Assembly (NCBI GenBank): GCA_018857735.1
Contig: JABMCL010003271.1
Span: forward strand, 332,501-396,500
Direction: 5' to 3'
DNA: 64,000 nt
Origin: Alviniconcha marisindica
Taxonomy: Eukaryota > Mollusca > Gastropoda > Provannidae
The position numbers were made by a program, and so were the translations under genes. Within the stretch, counting starts at the first letter, position 1; each line of letters begins with the position of its first letter. Under the pieces are notes generated by a model. It was not told where the DNA came from. It worked only from the letters and a program-made list of their open reading frames with translations, and ran no database searches. Shown here one piece after another: positions 38,377-49,500 of the stretch.

Positions 38377-41300
38377 CAAGGAAAATATGTATAGTTTTTT
38401 TATAGACATACAGACATATATATACAACATATAATGAATAGCTCTTATAGAATGCAAATTCTTTTGCAAAACAAAAACTTAATGTACTAGCACACACCAT
38501 TCACACACACATACACCTAGACGTACACATAATCTATGGTCACCAGAAGGGTCTCACTAGATTAGTGAAAGGCCTGTTTAAAGACAAAACTCTTGGGCTG
38601 GGTTTTGAACTCAGACAGAGTGGGGAGATTTCACAGACTGGCTGGCAGTGAATTCCAGACAGATGGAGCAATGAAACTGAAAGAGTGCTGACTGAAAGAT
38701 TTCAAATTATGTTGAGGAATTTTCAAAAGCTTTTCACTTGAGGATTGGAGGGTGCATGTTTGATATGTACAGTGTGAAGATGAAAGGTAACACAGGAGTG
38801 TCCCATTGAAGTGATAGTAGATTAGTACACAAAGGGACATTATACATAATATTAAATTCCTCCAACATCCGCAGCATTAACAACAACAAAAAGTAACAAA
38901 AATATGTGTACTGTCCACAACAACAAGAGCAAATGCTCAGTTCGCTGAACTATTTAAAATCCCTTGGAATGGCTGAAGTGTTCTAATAGTCATAATGCCT
39001 GACATTATGGAACTGTTGAGGTTAAAACTTAAATGTAAATATTGCTGAAGAATGTTTCAGTAGTGTAATATTATGGTATAATAATTAATGTGTATAGATA
39101 TGATTAATAATAATAATAACAATATGCAACAATGCGACAGGGAGTTTCAATCTATTTTCACATCTGCACATATGTACTATGTATTACACAAAGACACACT
39201 TGAATACAGCACTCAAGTTAGAGCAACTAGCAAAGTCAATTGGTGGCGCATTGAAAAACACCAGCAATTACAACTGGCCCCTCATCCCACAAAACCATCT
39301 ACTTTCTGTTTCCACTCTACTCACTCAATACTATTCCTCTATATCTGCACATAGCATGCAGAGATAGAGGCACATGACACTAGTCAGCACTGCCAATGAA
39401 AGAAAGGTCATTCAGGCCAGACTTCATGGGTTGATGTTTGACAGCCATACTAACCTGAGAAGATATGATCAAGGTTCGCAATGATGCCCACAGTGATGAC
39501 AAAAGTGTTGATCTCATTGGTCCACCAGACAGGGACAAATGAAATGAACCACACTCGGCTGACCACAAAGGCGAACAGTCCCAGCAACAGGCTCCAGTAA
39601 GTTTGGCATCTGCAGAAAAAAATCTCTTGATTACTTTGCATCTTGTACATTCTGCTTTGCTTTCAGTTCAGTTAGGATTTCTCCCCTCATTCATTATGAA
39701 ATTCAAGGGATTTGGTCGCATACATATCTTCTGAACAGCTCACCACCTCCTTTCACCAAGAGAACAGGCTCTAAATTTAATCAAATTAATTTTCTACTTA
39801 AACTCAAGTCTGAAAATAGGAGTCTGCATATGCACATGTGTTCCCATGTGCATGTGCACACACACACACACACACCACACACACACACACACACACACCA
39901 CACACACACGTTTTATGTACATATATATATATAATAATATATGTAAACACACATGTACTGATGCAGGCACAGATTGCATAACTTCGGAGGAGAATTAAAA
40001 TGCATTCAGCAAGATCAGGATTCTAGTCTACACCTTCACCTGATTCTCTGACTGGGGCTGAATAGTGTTGCTGCAAGCACTAAAGATGACACCCCCGCCC
40101 CAGATGCCAAAATGGCCAGACGTAAAAAGGTGGACGGAGCCTGAAATGATGCCAGGGAGCCAACACATATCAGTCGCAGAAGTCCAAGGCACCAGCGGTT
40201 GTGGATGAGGGAAAGGAGTCCTGGGATGCCACACAAGATGGGTGACAGCCAGACGGCTGCAAAGGCTTCATAGCCTGAGAGTTCCAGTTCATTGAGAGGG
40301 TAGAACCATATCATTGGCGCCAATGCTTGGAAGATGCTCCAAAAGATGTAGCCTGTAAGCAGACAGACACTCAGTATGAGAACAACCGTAACCAATGTAT
40401 GTCAATCATGTCACACTGAAGCAAAATAATCACAAAAATGTTCTAACTTAACTTAAATTATATAATATATATATATGAATGTATAATCCTTTCTACTATT
40501 GTACCAATTCTAGATTTATTCTAGTCAGTAGCTAGTCAGGAAATTAACCCTTCAATTTTTGCATATGCGCTATAAATGTACAATACGCGCTATACGGCTA
40601 TAAAATTAAAAGGATACAGTCACTCGTTCAGAATCACATGTGACATGTGCGCAGCGAGTCTGCTCGAGAGCAGAGAATAGCACTATATAAAAGCTATGAA
40701 TAATAATAATAATAATAAAAGTATGCACTACACGTAATGCTCTAGTCAGGAAATAGCCTTTCAATTTTTGCGTATGCATTAAGGTTATGTTCTTCTTTTT
40801 TTGTATGTGTAAAATACACATAAAACATGTGTTATTCACTTATTGGGATACCCGAATTGTGTTACGCAGTAGCATTATAGTAAACAGAGGCAAGTGAGGC
40901 CAGCAGCTGAGAGGTGGGAGTGGGGGAGTGCTTCTTTCTTCTTCTTTTTTTTTCTTCTGCAACGGTACTAACCAGTGCTAGCTGCAAAACGAACAGTGGG
41001 GTTATAATGAGTATCACACTGAGTGGTGCTAATTACTTGATTGTAATTTGTACGCACATGTCGTTATATGACTACGAGATGATGTTGCCTGTAGCCACAA
41101 GAGCATCTTCTGTATGCTGGTAATTTTGTGGTATAGTGTCCAATTTCAATACTCTGAAGATTCTGGCCTTTCTGGTGCATGCTGGATTATTTTGGCGTTT
41201 TCATATCCCACTGAACAACGACGTGGATTCCCGGGTCTTTAACCTGCGTGTGTGACCTTTTTGCATGCGTGTGGATACACACGTGTGAGACTCGGTTTAA

Positions 41301-43506
41301 ACACTAAAATTAAGTTTCATCGGAAGGTCTTAAACATGTATGGTTCTATTGACTGACTCAGACAGACGCACCGTTAATTACATCTCTGATCAGCGTGCGA
41401 ATGCTAAAGATTTCGCTAAAATCCGCTTCATGTGGATCTTGTCCCGAAGATGCAGCATCTTCCTTTGTTTCTTGCCGTGTGCCGGCATCTTTCGTACTTT
41501 CCCCGTCCATTTTGGTTCTTTACAACTGTTCTTCCGTTCAGAGTTACATGCCCTTGCAGTTTTGTGGGATCCGCGATAGCTCATGGTCCGTCCACTTGTG
41601 AGAAGGCCGCCGGGCGGGCTTAGTCCGGCAAAACGTGACATTCTTCTCACTAGCAGAGTCATTCGCTTTCCCCTTTTCTCAACACATGTTTTGTTTAACA
41701 CGTAGAAGAGATCAGCTGAAATTTTAAATAAGGATTTTGTTTGAAAATTCCGTAACGACCTCGCCGGAGGAAACTCTGTGACTGACTGACTATGAAGCCG
41801 CATCCATACCTACTCAATCACTTCGTCATTAGTTTCCCGCTTGTCCCAAGTCAGGTTCAGACCAGTGTATACGGAAAGTGCTTTCCTTGCCGAATGCCGC
41901 TGCCCGGAAAAATGTGGATAGCTCGTACTGGCTGTTAATATTCAGTGAGTCTAAACTGAGTTTCGTCAGTGCGGAACGACCCAGTCCGGTGACGCGGCGC
42001 GGCGGAGCAGCCGGAGAACCGGCCACTATCCAGCCGATGATGTCGGGCTGACTTATTAGGGACAAACGGGAAAGGCCAGTAAGATGAGCCGGTTTGGCCT
42101 AGCGGTAAGGCGTTAGGTTGGTAAGCGGAAGGACCTCGGTTCCGCGATACCGCTTCGGCTCTCCTTTCTCTTCAAAAAGGTCAGTTGTGGTTTGTAGACA
42201 TTGTCCTGCTACTTTGTCCGTCACTTCCTACTGAAACATTAAAATGGCTCTCATCGCTGCCCATCTTAATGCAGGAATCATTCTGGTGGTGACAGAGTAG
42301 CGATAGGTATATAATCTCCCTCTTCCGGCACCTCCATCCCCCCCCCCCCCCCCCCCCCCACACACACACACCACTTCTCCCCGTCCCTAATAAGCCTTAT
42401 GGTTTCTGTGGACGTTAAGCACCATGTTTACTTACTTACTTAGGCCAGTAAACATGGTGCTTAACATCCACAGAAACCATAAGGTTTATGATAGAGAGAA
42501 GAAGGCCAGGGAGGGGGCGGGGGGAGGGGGTTGGTTCCCGCGGGGTTGAGTCAGCCACGGTGTTGCTTTACGTCCACTGAGAAACCGTAGACTTATTAGG
42601 GACGGGAGCCCACGACGGCCCCCTCGACTTTCACACAGCTCCTGAGCTCTGACCGGAGGTGGTGGAAGAGGGAGATTATATACCTATCACTACACTGTCA
42701 CCACATGAATGACTCCTGCATGCATTACAAACGATGTTTCATTAATTGTGAGGGACAAAGTCACACTGAGACAATGTCCGCAAACCACAACGTGACCTTT
42801 GTGAAGAGAAAAGAGAGCCGGAGAGGAATCGAGCTGAGGCCATTTCTGCTTACCAGCTGCCTTACCGCCTTACCGCTAGGCCACACCGGCTCACACGTAG
42901 GTCTGTTAAATGGAAAACACTTTCATCCAAGCTGGAAAACGAAACCCCCCCACTAACCCCCACCCGGCCAATAGTAAGTAAACATGGTGCTGAACGTCCA
43001 CAGAAACCGTAAGGCTTATTAGGGACGGGGAAAAGGTGGGGGAAGGGGGTGTGGAGTGGGGGGGGGGGGGGGGGGGGGGGGGAGGGAGATTATATACTTA
43101 TCGCTACACTGTCACCACCAGAATGACTTCTGCATTAAGATGGGCAGCGATGAGAGCCATTTTAATGTTTCATAATTGTGAGGGATAAAGTCACAAGACA
43201 GTGTCCACAGACCACAACTTTTGAAGAGAAAGGAGAGCCGAAGCGGATTCGAACCGAGGTCCTTCTGCTTACCGCCTAACGCCTTACCGGCTCTCTACCC
43301 GGCCAATCGCTTTCCTTCCTTTTTTGAGCAGTTCTTCAAATCCTCTCTTGAATCGTTTCCGGAGTAGTCCTGCTAATAATGATTATCAGCAGACGCCAGG
43401 AGTTTAATAATATCGGTTTCAACTAATCAATTTTACCGATGATTTTTCCGATGAACTTGTCAGTTCGACATTTTTGCGGCCGCACTCGTAAAAGTGACCA
43501 AAACAT
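25124..43506 (-). CDS. CWH43: CWH43 / PGAP2-interacting protein, complete 15-exon gene
   Basis: This is a multispanning membrane protein; yeast Cwh43 is needed to introduce ceramide into GPI anchors. Coding exons, 5' to 3': 43437-43506, 40040-40352, 39455-39609, 37880-38066, 37151-37290, 34649-34885, 33111-33188, 32345-32424, 31564-31669, 30320-30455, 29247-29311, 28206-28347, 27045-27194, 26379-26534, 25124-25205. All junctions are GT/AG and in phase, giving 698 residues against 699 in human CWH43 as recalled. Residues about 20-420 form the membrane part, with [31 protein letters not shown] and [13 protein letters not shown]. Residues about 425-698 form the endonuclease/exonuclease/phosphatase-like domain, with [70 protein letters not shown] and [17 protein letters not shown], ending STPKYFLP. 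No frame break is seen. Introns hold exon-edge repeat arrays, SINEs and a piggyBac-like element. Confidence 0.95.
25557..26253. mobile_element. Non-autonomous piggyBac-like element with TTAA target sites
   Basis: A TTAA at 25557-25560 is followed by CCCACTTGGCCTCAGACC. The reverse complement of the right end, CCCACTTGGCCCCAGACC, abuts a second TTAA at 26250-26253. The inverted termini match at 17 of 18 bases, begin CCC, and sit on TTAA duplications, as in the piggyBac superfamily. The interior is 689 bp and encodes no recognisable transposase. It contains a CpG-rich part with the palindrome tctcgcgaga near 26109 and a 66-codon minus-strand frame ([20 protein letters not shown] at its start) of unknown meaning. 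It lies in the last CWH43 intron. Confidence 0.75.
27361..28205 (-). repeat. Array of CWH43 exon 12 3' ends with their splice donors
   Basis: About ten tandem units of roughly 84 bp lie directly after exon 12. On the minus strand each unit repeats the exon's last 37 or so bases (cttcaggccaagttcctggc, then caatgagctgaagaacag) followed by gtgagtgttg and about 40 bp of intron. Decoys therefore encode [16 protein letters not shown] peptides and carry a consensus donor. Most units also have gtaatacag before the exon-like part, a possible acceptor. The unit near 27850-27925 carries a longer exon copy reaching back to nattgacttgacc. Confidence 0.9.
28665..29246 (-). repeat. Array from the donor side of CWH43 exon 11, with (CA)n
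   Basis: Four copies (about 28667-28750, 28839-28921, 28981-29063, 29161-29246) start at the exon 11 donor gtgagctgtttctgtctagt and run about 85 bp into the intron. They are separated by long (CA)n or (CACG)n runs. Only the rightmost copy is attached to the exon. An additional CA run lies at 28560-28670. Confidence 0.9.
29340..29560 (-). repeat. Two decayed copies of CWH43 exon 11
   Basis: Upstream of exon 11 (29247-29311) two units of about 98 bp repeat most of it. The copy at 29349-29410 reads [20 protein letters not shown] after a gaccag acceptor in the same phase as the true exon. The copy at 29448-29509 reads [20 protein letters not shown]. Both have lost the GT donor (cttg|gctgt in place of catg|gtgag). 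Confidence 0.85.
29561..30319 (-). other. CWH43 intron 10, purine-rich, with a SINE-like module
   Basis: A copy of the SINE-like module lies at 29699-29785. It is followed by three imperfect repeats of a unit starting near aagtcaataaaaactcaaac and ending in GAA/GGAA-rich sequence (29790-30300). No coding content is seen. Confidence 0.6.
30655..31563 (-). repeat. 54-bp array from the donor side of CWH43 exon 9
   Basis: About fifteen units with gagaacagagctggtacgtc and tggctttgcacatctccc on the minus strand directly follow exon 9, whose own end is caacactg|gtacgtctgg. Each unit carries the gctg|gtacgtc donor-like core. A 57-bp variant segment (gagaggtagagtgcggacac) appears twice, near 30690 and 31168, showing that a block of units was later duplicated as a whole. 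Confidence 0.9.
32117..32340 (-). repeat. 69-bp minisatellite beside the CWH43 exon 8 donor
   Basis: About three units (minus strand: gttgaatttccctggataca, then tgacc...) begin within about 10 bp of the exon 8 donor (aaag|gtcagttctctgggtac). The period of 23 codons leaves one frame open, but it is not an exon. Confidence 0.8.
32345..32424 (-). CDS. CWH43: CWH43 exon 8 (last membrane segment)
   Basis: This 80-base exon bridges a phase-1 donor (33111) and a phase-0 acceptor (31669) that could not otherwise be joined. It encodes [20 protein letters not shown] and RHTLQEK, a hydrophobic span followed by a basic linker. It corresponds to the human segment just before the C-terminal soluble domain. 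Confidence 0.85.
33189..33900 (-). repeat. Array from the acceptor side of CWH43 exon 7
   Basis: Units of about 58 bp repeat cctgtttcag|gtggcaaggtttcc, that is the exon 7 acceptor plus its first 14 or so coding bases, together with intron sequence (gtgaattaatctgcacccaa). About four or five units keep the acceptor. About ten shorter 38-bp units (aactttgccatgttttgggt on the plus strand) have lost it. A last complete unit lies near 33880-33900. Confidence 0.9.
34385..34445. repeat. (GT)n microsatellite in CWH43 intron 6
   Basis: A pure GT run of about 55 bases is followed by mixed TG/CATG sequence to 34575. Confidence 0.95.
36010..36540. repeat. Minisatellite of about 70-80 bp in CWH43 intron 5
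   Basis: About seven imperfect units contain attcaggcagttctctgctg and cagcagtccacaacaactga-like segments. The two units at about 36268-36430 are nearly identical. The 163-codon plus-strand frame across it is a by-product. Confidence 0.8.
36597..37150 (-). repeat. Array of CWH43 exon 5 3' ends with their splice donors
   Basis: Eight or so units of about 70 bp directly follow exon 5. On the minus strand each repeats cattctgtattatctgccca, cctggcagggctatgcag and then gtgagctggttgtgttgatt. They therefore copy the last 38 or so coding bases ([14 protein letters not shown]), the donor and the first 30 bases of the intron. Most copies keep a consensus GTGAGC donor. One has gtaagc and one gtgagt. Confidence 0.9.
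37525..37850. repeat. (GT)n/(GGTGT)n and poly(G) block in CWH43 intron 4
   Basis: Long GT runs mixed with GGTG, GCAT and a run of about 14 G form a purine/pyrimidine-alternating block that ends only about 30 bp from the exon 4 donor. The long frames on both strands are artefacts. Confidence 0.95.
38111..38225 (-). repeat. Duplicate of the 5' part of CWH43 exon 4 and its acceptor
   Basis: This copy repeats the true region 37990-38110. After a cgtttgcag acceptor it still reads [20 protein letters not shown] in the exon phase. The intron part (tttcagttacagcactg) is duplicated too. The rest of the exon and any donor are missing. Confidence 0.85.
38323..38374. repeat. (AT)n microsatellite in CWH43 intron 3
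   Basis: About 50 bases of TA repeat. The remainder of this intron (38375-39454) shows no other annotatable feature. Confidence 0.95.
42086..42442 (+). mobile_element. tRNA-headed SINE, copy A (CWH43 intron 1)
   Basis: The head gagccggtttggcctagcgg taaggc resembles a tRNA box A, and ggacctcggttccgcg lies where box B would be. A central part (attaaaatggctctcatcgc) follows, then a microsatellite-like stretch and a tail with cttatggtttctgtggacgt ending in repeated ttac. This order is typical of tRNA-derived SINEs. The element is antisense to CWH43. Confidence 0.75.
42446..42892 (-). mobile_element. tRNA-headed SINE, copy B, with nested module
   Basis: This is the reverse of copy A. Its tail (gtaaacatggtgcttaacat) abuts copy A's tail and its tRNA-like head (reverse of gaggcctagcggtaaggc-like sequence) ends near 42892. 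A reversed copy of the gagctgtgtgaaagtcgagg module sits inside at 42543-42652. The two abutting tails make an inverted repeat of about 50 bp per arm. Confidence 0.7.
42972..43294 (-). mobile_element. tRNA-headed SINE, copy C
   Basis: The same order as copy B: tail (taagtaaacatggtgctgaa), poly-G, central part (gcgatgagagccattttaat) and a head with a deletion across box A (gccttaccggctc). The copy ends about 140 bp from CWH43 exon 1. Confidence 0.7.
43437..43506 (-). CDS. CWH43: CWH43 exon 1 (N-terminus)
   Basis: ATG at 43504-43506 opens 23 codons plus one base, ending at an ATCG|GTAAAA donor in phase 1. Exon 2 (acceptor gcttacag) needs exactly phase 1. The joined N-terminus reads [20 protein letters not shown] and then [12 protein letters not shown], matching the position of the first hydrophobic segment in the human protein. 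Total length becomes 698 residues. The exon was chosen by phase, length and this fit, so it is inferred with good but not complete certainty. Confidence 0.7.
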
Positions 43507-43817
43507 CCCGAGAACAGAGTCTACTGGCGTTTGGCTGTTTACATTAATATTAAAACAAGTACATTTTGCGGGTTGACATGTCTCAGTGAAAGTCCAGGTA
43601 TATATGAGTCAGTGAAGTCTGAAATAGAAAGGGAAGAGCAGTTGTATGTGTGAGGTTTCAAATGCACTAAATTTAACCATTATAAATGTGCCCGTTATAT
43701 ATATATATATATATATATATTTTGTTTTGTACCTGAAATACTTTTTTTATTTTTTTATTTTTTATTTTTTAGTGCCTACGCTCAACATGCCATAGACATT
43801 TGTTTGGTAAATGTTCC

Positions 43818-44497
<680 letters not shown>

Positions 44498-44673
44498 AAT
44501 GGTCCCCACGAGGATCAGATTTTGATTACCCTCTGCTTTATGCTTACCATTGTGGTCCCCCTTCCCCTCCTCCCACTCTCCCCCCATCCCCACCACAGAT
44601 TCACTCTGTTTATGGACTTCCAGATCTAAATATTATATTGTTGAGGCCAACAATCAATTATTTGCTTCCCTGC

Positions 44674-44685
<12 letters not shown>

Positions 44686-44743
<58 letters not shown>

Positions 44744-44798
44744 TTTTTTGTTTTTGTTTTGTTTTTGTTTTTGTTTTTGTTTTTCTCTCTCTCTTTTT

Positions 44799-44863
<65 letters not shown>

Positions 44864-44922
44864 CTCTCTCTCTCCTCTCTCTCTCTCTCTCTTCTTCTTC
44901 TACATTTCGAATATGGGGGGGG

Positions 44923-45000
<78 letters not shown>
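44686..45000. repeat. (CT)n - (TTTTTG)n - (CT)n - (GA)n block
   Basis: CT runs, a TTTTTG run (44740-44785), more CT with CCTCT interruptions, a short unique stretch with poly-G, and then about 75 bases of pure GA follow one another. The GA run abuts the retrotransposon fragment. Confidence 0.95.
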
Positions 45001-45001
<1 letters not shown>

Positions 45002-46070
45002 GCAAGACGCAAGACGCAAAAGTTTATTTGATTGGCCTGTGGCTCACAAAGGTTATACTAATAGTTGCAAACTGTACTTTAGCAAAGTGTTCAGAGGAAC
45101 ATGTAAATCATAAGAAATAGCAATCACACATATATCCAGAATTTTTACAGTATGTAGATGAATATACACAAACATGAAGTGCACTAACGTAACTATACAG
45201 TCGCGTCATCATTCACGTAATAAGAATTATCTTCGTTTAAAGGCTAAGTGCAGGAATATGGCAAAGTTCTTAATAATGACCTTGTTTTCAGTTGATAGTA
45301 ACAAAACGAGTCGAAATGAACTTGGTTGGCTATAAAAATTTATCAGGTATAAGTCTTTGACGTAAATCTTTTAGAGCAGAACAACACAACGCGAAATGCA
45401 CTTCATTTTCGACAGCAGCTCTACACAAAGGACATATGGTGTCTGTGTTGGCATGCGTTTTATATCGCAAAGAATGAACAACTATAGGACTTACACCAAA
45501 TCTAAACTTAATAAGCGAGTTCCTTATATACTTATTAACATCAACTGAAAGATATACTGCTTGCACATGATTTGTCTTAAATTGTCTGTAAAAATTAAAT
45601 CTATCACTTGCATCAATTCGACTTTTCCAGTCCTGCCAGCGGTTGTCAATAAGTCTTTGTCTAAAACAACGTATAAACAAATTAACTTCCTGAACTCCCT
45701 TGCCTGCCATACGTACCCAAAACCAAATCTAAACAATGTTGTGCGAATTTTGGTCACCCAATTATTTTTCCTTGTTCATCTAAATGCAATAACATCAAAT
45801 AGGCTTTGTAGGGTAAACGTTTTTCATTCATTCTAGTAATCTTAAGCCAATAACATACTGCACGAACATATGCATTTATATACAATGGGTACCTTGCAGT
45901 ATCTCCATATATCATATTGTTTGGTGTCATTTGACCCACCGCAAGAAACCTTTTTAATGCAAACATATGGGTTTTTTCTATTTGATAACAATAATCATCC
46001 TCAAGGCCCCAGATCTCTGCGGCGTACAGAAGCACTGGTTGTACTTTAGTCGAAAAGTTTCCCAAAAAGT
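45001..46070 (-). mobile_element. 5'-truncated, frameshifted non-LTR retrotransposon 3' end
   Basis: Three overlapping minus-strand frames make up the C-terminal part of a LINE-type polyprotein, downstream of the reverse transcriptase core. They include VQPVLLYAAEIWGLED, TTLFRFGFGYVW, RQRLIDNRWQDWKSRIDASD, FRFGVSPIVVHSLRYKTH and the zinc-knuckle-like CPLCRAAVENEVHFALCC. Two frame changes (near 45757 and 45710) break it, so it is dead. Nothing of the polymerase core or endonuclease is present. Its 3' end lies near 45001, where gacgcaa repeats and the (GA)n run begin. It sits between the divergent starts of CWH43 and the zinc-finger gene. Confidence 0.85.
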
Positions 46071-46199
46071 TTCATAGACTGATTATCAAATCAGTTTGTA
46101 CAAAACACTCAAAATACCCACGACTGCCCTTTTACGAGAGAGAGAGAGAGAGAGAGGGAGAGGTGCGTCGTTAGCATAGATCTAAAAATCTGACATCAG

Positions 46200-46563
46200 T
46201 GTGTTGCGGGGATGCCCGGCGGTGTCGGGTAGTTTTCAGGCCGGAGCCGCAAACTGAGCTGAGTGGACTGTGCTGTTGTCTTAGTTGTTGTTCAGGCATG
46301 GACTTACATTTATGCCCCGGTTCCGAGCCGGCCGGGCTATGATAGTTCTTAGAAAGCCCGGCCGGCCGAAAGTGTGCGGCTTGTCAGTGTTGTTGAGTTG
46401 CAGTGTGGCACTGTGTAGCACTCTGTCGTTTGAGATATAGTTGTCTACCTGGACACTTAGTCTGTTGATCTGCTGGATCCGAAAACAACAACAACAAAAC
46501 TCTCGGTTTTATCAGTGGTTTCACTGAGTGGTTTTCAGTGCCGGATTATTATGCCGTCGACCT
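46200..46563 (+). other. Putative non-coding first exon and promoter of the zinc-finger gene
   Basis: GC-rich, repeat-free sequence with many CpGs ends at a strong GACCT|GTAAGT donor (46564). The next supported exon starts at 49975 after tttgtctgtttcag. A short (GA)n tract lies just upstream (46137-46158). The transcription start is not defined by the sequence; 46200 is approximate. Confidence 0.5.
46327..46366 (+). promoter_or_regulatory. Perfect 12-bp GC hairpin in the putative 5' UTR
   Basis: GCCGGCCGGGCT (46327-46338) and AGCCCGGCCGGC (46355-46366) are exact inverted repeats with a 16-base loop. If transcribed, this is a very stable stem. Confidence 0.6.
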
Positions 46564-49500
46564 GTAAGTTCATTCTATCTCAGTGCTGAAGGTTATTCGG
46601 ATTAATAACATTCTTTAATCATAGTAACTTCAGTCATATCATATCTGTATAGTCATATAAGTAAAAGTAAGTAAACACTGATTGTGCTTAACGTCCACAG
46701 AAACCATAAGGCTTATTAGGAACGGGGTCATATGAGTGTTGACCTCTTAATTTTACGCCGGCCGAGAATTCAGTGGCTAGTTCGGCATTAAAATCACTGA
46801 AGTTCTTCCAAATAGCGACGGTTTATTAACTCAGTATATTATCGGATAATCATGTATGCACTCTATGCCGAATCTCATCAGTGTCAATGAGCCATCGGTC
46901 AGTTGGCCTGCAGTGACTCTGTGTAATTTGTATATGAATGAGTTGTTAAACTGTGTTATTCTTAAATTGCCTCAAAATATAATTATGCTTAGCTTGTGAC
47001 AAAAAAACTGCCAAAAGTTTCATGGGTTGACCGTTTGTTTTTATTTTTGAGGCACAGAAGTTCTGCGACCGGTGAGAAAATGTTATATAACGGGTAAACG
47101 TATTCTGCACACATGCAAATTGAGTAAAACTGCCGCACAGGAACGGCGGTCAGTGGAAATACTTGCAAACTGGCGTTAAATTTAACTCCAGTCGGTGACG
47201 GCCTGCGCCGGGCATAATTTACAAGTGGTGTCTATTATACTGTTGTTTGTCAGCTACAGACTTTGTATGACAACCTAAATCAAAGTGAACAATCAGTATA
47301 GTTTCTTTTGCTGAAGGTGGTGGTGGTTGTGATATTTTTTTTAAATAATTTCGCAGATATTCACACCTAAGTGCTTGTTTTCAAGGTTTGCCGGTTCATT
47401 CCTTGCCCACAATCACACGGTGTCGCTGTATAATCACAGCCGCACCTACTAAAAAATCTACTAAAAATCACATGCCGACATGGACTTGTAACTTTGATTA
47501 TATGCAAATGCTTTGTTATAAAAAAAGAATTAAAATTTCATGACCCCCTCTGTTATAGTGTTAATCTAGTTTGTATTGTATTCTAAACAGAATACTATAA
47601 GTGCACGAATACAGTAAACTAAAAAGGAATACTGTACTCTGTAGTAGGAATATTGAAATTTGAACTTAAAAACTCATTTTTGTAAAAGAGCTTTAGTGTT
47701 CTTAAAACTTGTCTTGGCCAAAGAGGCAGCCCTTACCCCAGCAGATAGAAGAGATATATAACTTAAAAACCTTGAGCATAATTTTGTTTTAAAAGTTCCA
47801 TTATGATATTATTTTCACTGAATTATTTTAATATTCTCTTGCATCTGTGGTGAATAGCAGGATTTGACTAGAAAATACTGTTTAAGTATTACAGTTGGCC
47901 TAACATCTTCCTCAAGACTTTTTGAATGTGATCTTGTTCCTCTGGTGATGTGACCACAGCTACTGTCATACCAGACATCAACCAGGTGGTGCATGCAATG
48001 CTAGGGTGGGACACTTGCCATTGTTTGATTGTGCAGCCAGTCAGATTGCTACATCTGTAGATCTGTCACAAATAAAACCAGCATTAGAAATTCAACACAA
48101 AATCAAGGGAGCATTTTAAACATTTCTTTTAAATTTTAAACTTACATTATAAGTTTTACCATCTCTTCTATCTGTTGGATAAAACTTCTGTTGAAAAGGC
48201 TAGTTAAAAATAAATAAGTAAATAAATTAAACGAAGAAATCAAGTGCAAACTTTAAATCTATTTTGTTTTTTAATCACTCAGACCTTCATTTAATTTCAA
48301 ATACTATTTTTGATTAAGTCTCTGTCAGTTACAAGAACTCCTCAGTAAAACTAGTAAAACTTTTTTCTTTTTTTTTACATTTACATTGTTACAGTAACAA
48401 ATTCAAAGCAAAAAATAATGAAGTGCAAATTTCAATTACTTTCACTTTTAAAGCGTCAACATTACTGAGCAACACAACAACAAAACATAAAAAGGAAAAG
48501 AAAAAAAGAAAAATTGCTCATGACTGACAATGGCATACAAATTGGAATAAATGTATCCAAATCCCTTATAGTAATAATACAGTATGTATGAAAGGTATGT
48601 GTACTGTATCAGTGCATGAGGTTTGAGCGTGTGTGTATGTGTGTGTGTGCAAATGTGTATATGATATAGGTCTGTAGTAATAGATAATCAAAATGTGCTT
48701 GTGCATTATCATCAGTTGTTTTCCCATTCCCATTACTGTAGTGTACACTGTAAGTATAAGTGGCTGAATCATGAATACATGTGCATTAGTAAGTTTTTAT
48801 GGTTGCATCAATTTATGGTACTGTGTAGATCAGGCCTGCAGATCTATAGAATTTTTTTTTTTTTTTTTTTTTTTTTTAAGGACTAGCCTACTGGCAGTGA
48901 TTTGGTGAATAATGTAAAAAAATCTACCAACCCAAAGGAATTACTACGAGCCTGAGATTTGTTTGTCTGTGATTTGTGAAAGACATTTTTTCATTTCACA
49001 CAGTTTGGCCTCGCCTTTTTTTGTTTAGTTTTTTGCAGTTTTACTTCTAAAGGTTAAAATGGTGATAACATTGCACTGTGCACACACAATGCTGTTCTGA
49101 TTTCTCTGATGATCAGAAAGTGAATCAATTCAGAGAAATCATTGCAGAAAGCAAAATGGGCTAGTGGTTTTGGGTCTTGACTCACCTTGAGGCTTTTCTA
49201 CTTTGTTTCCAGTGACCTGGCGAGTGTATAACTTCTGTAGCCTTGTGTACATATTTTGTTTGTTTTTATTGGTAATGGCATTGGTCAGTGCTTTGAGTTT
49301 GAAGCATACATTAATCAGCTGCTCTGAGAAATTGTGCGGTAGGAAAGTTTTATTAATGGTAATATTATTTTGCCTTTTTAGTTATTCATTTTTGACCCAC
49401 ATATTTTTATTTATTTTTTTAAGCAGAACTGCCAATTGGTAAAATGTGGGGCTTGTTGAAAACTTTAAAATTGTGATTTTTTTCGACAACTGTAATAATA

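Noticed and set aside
41390..41803. 137-codon minus-strand frame ending [13 protein letters not shown], considered as the CWH43 N-terminus
   Set aside because: No GT donor precedes the stop, so it cannot be spliced to exon 2. The exon at 43437-43506 fits in phase and length.
42086..42160. Possible tRNA gene (box A and box B)
   Set aside because: The stems do not fold into a full cloverleaf by eye, and SINE central and tail parts follow. The same holds for 59721-59790.
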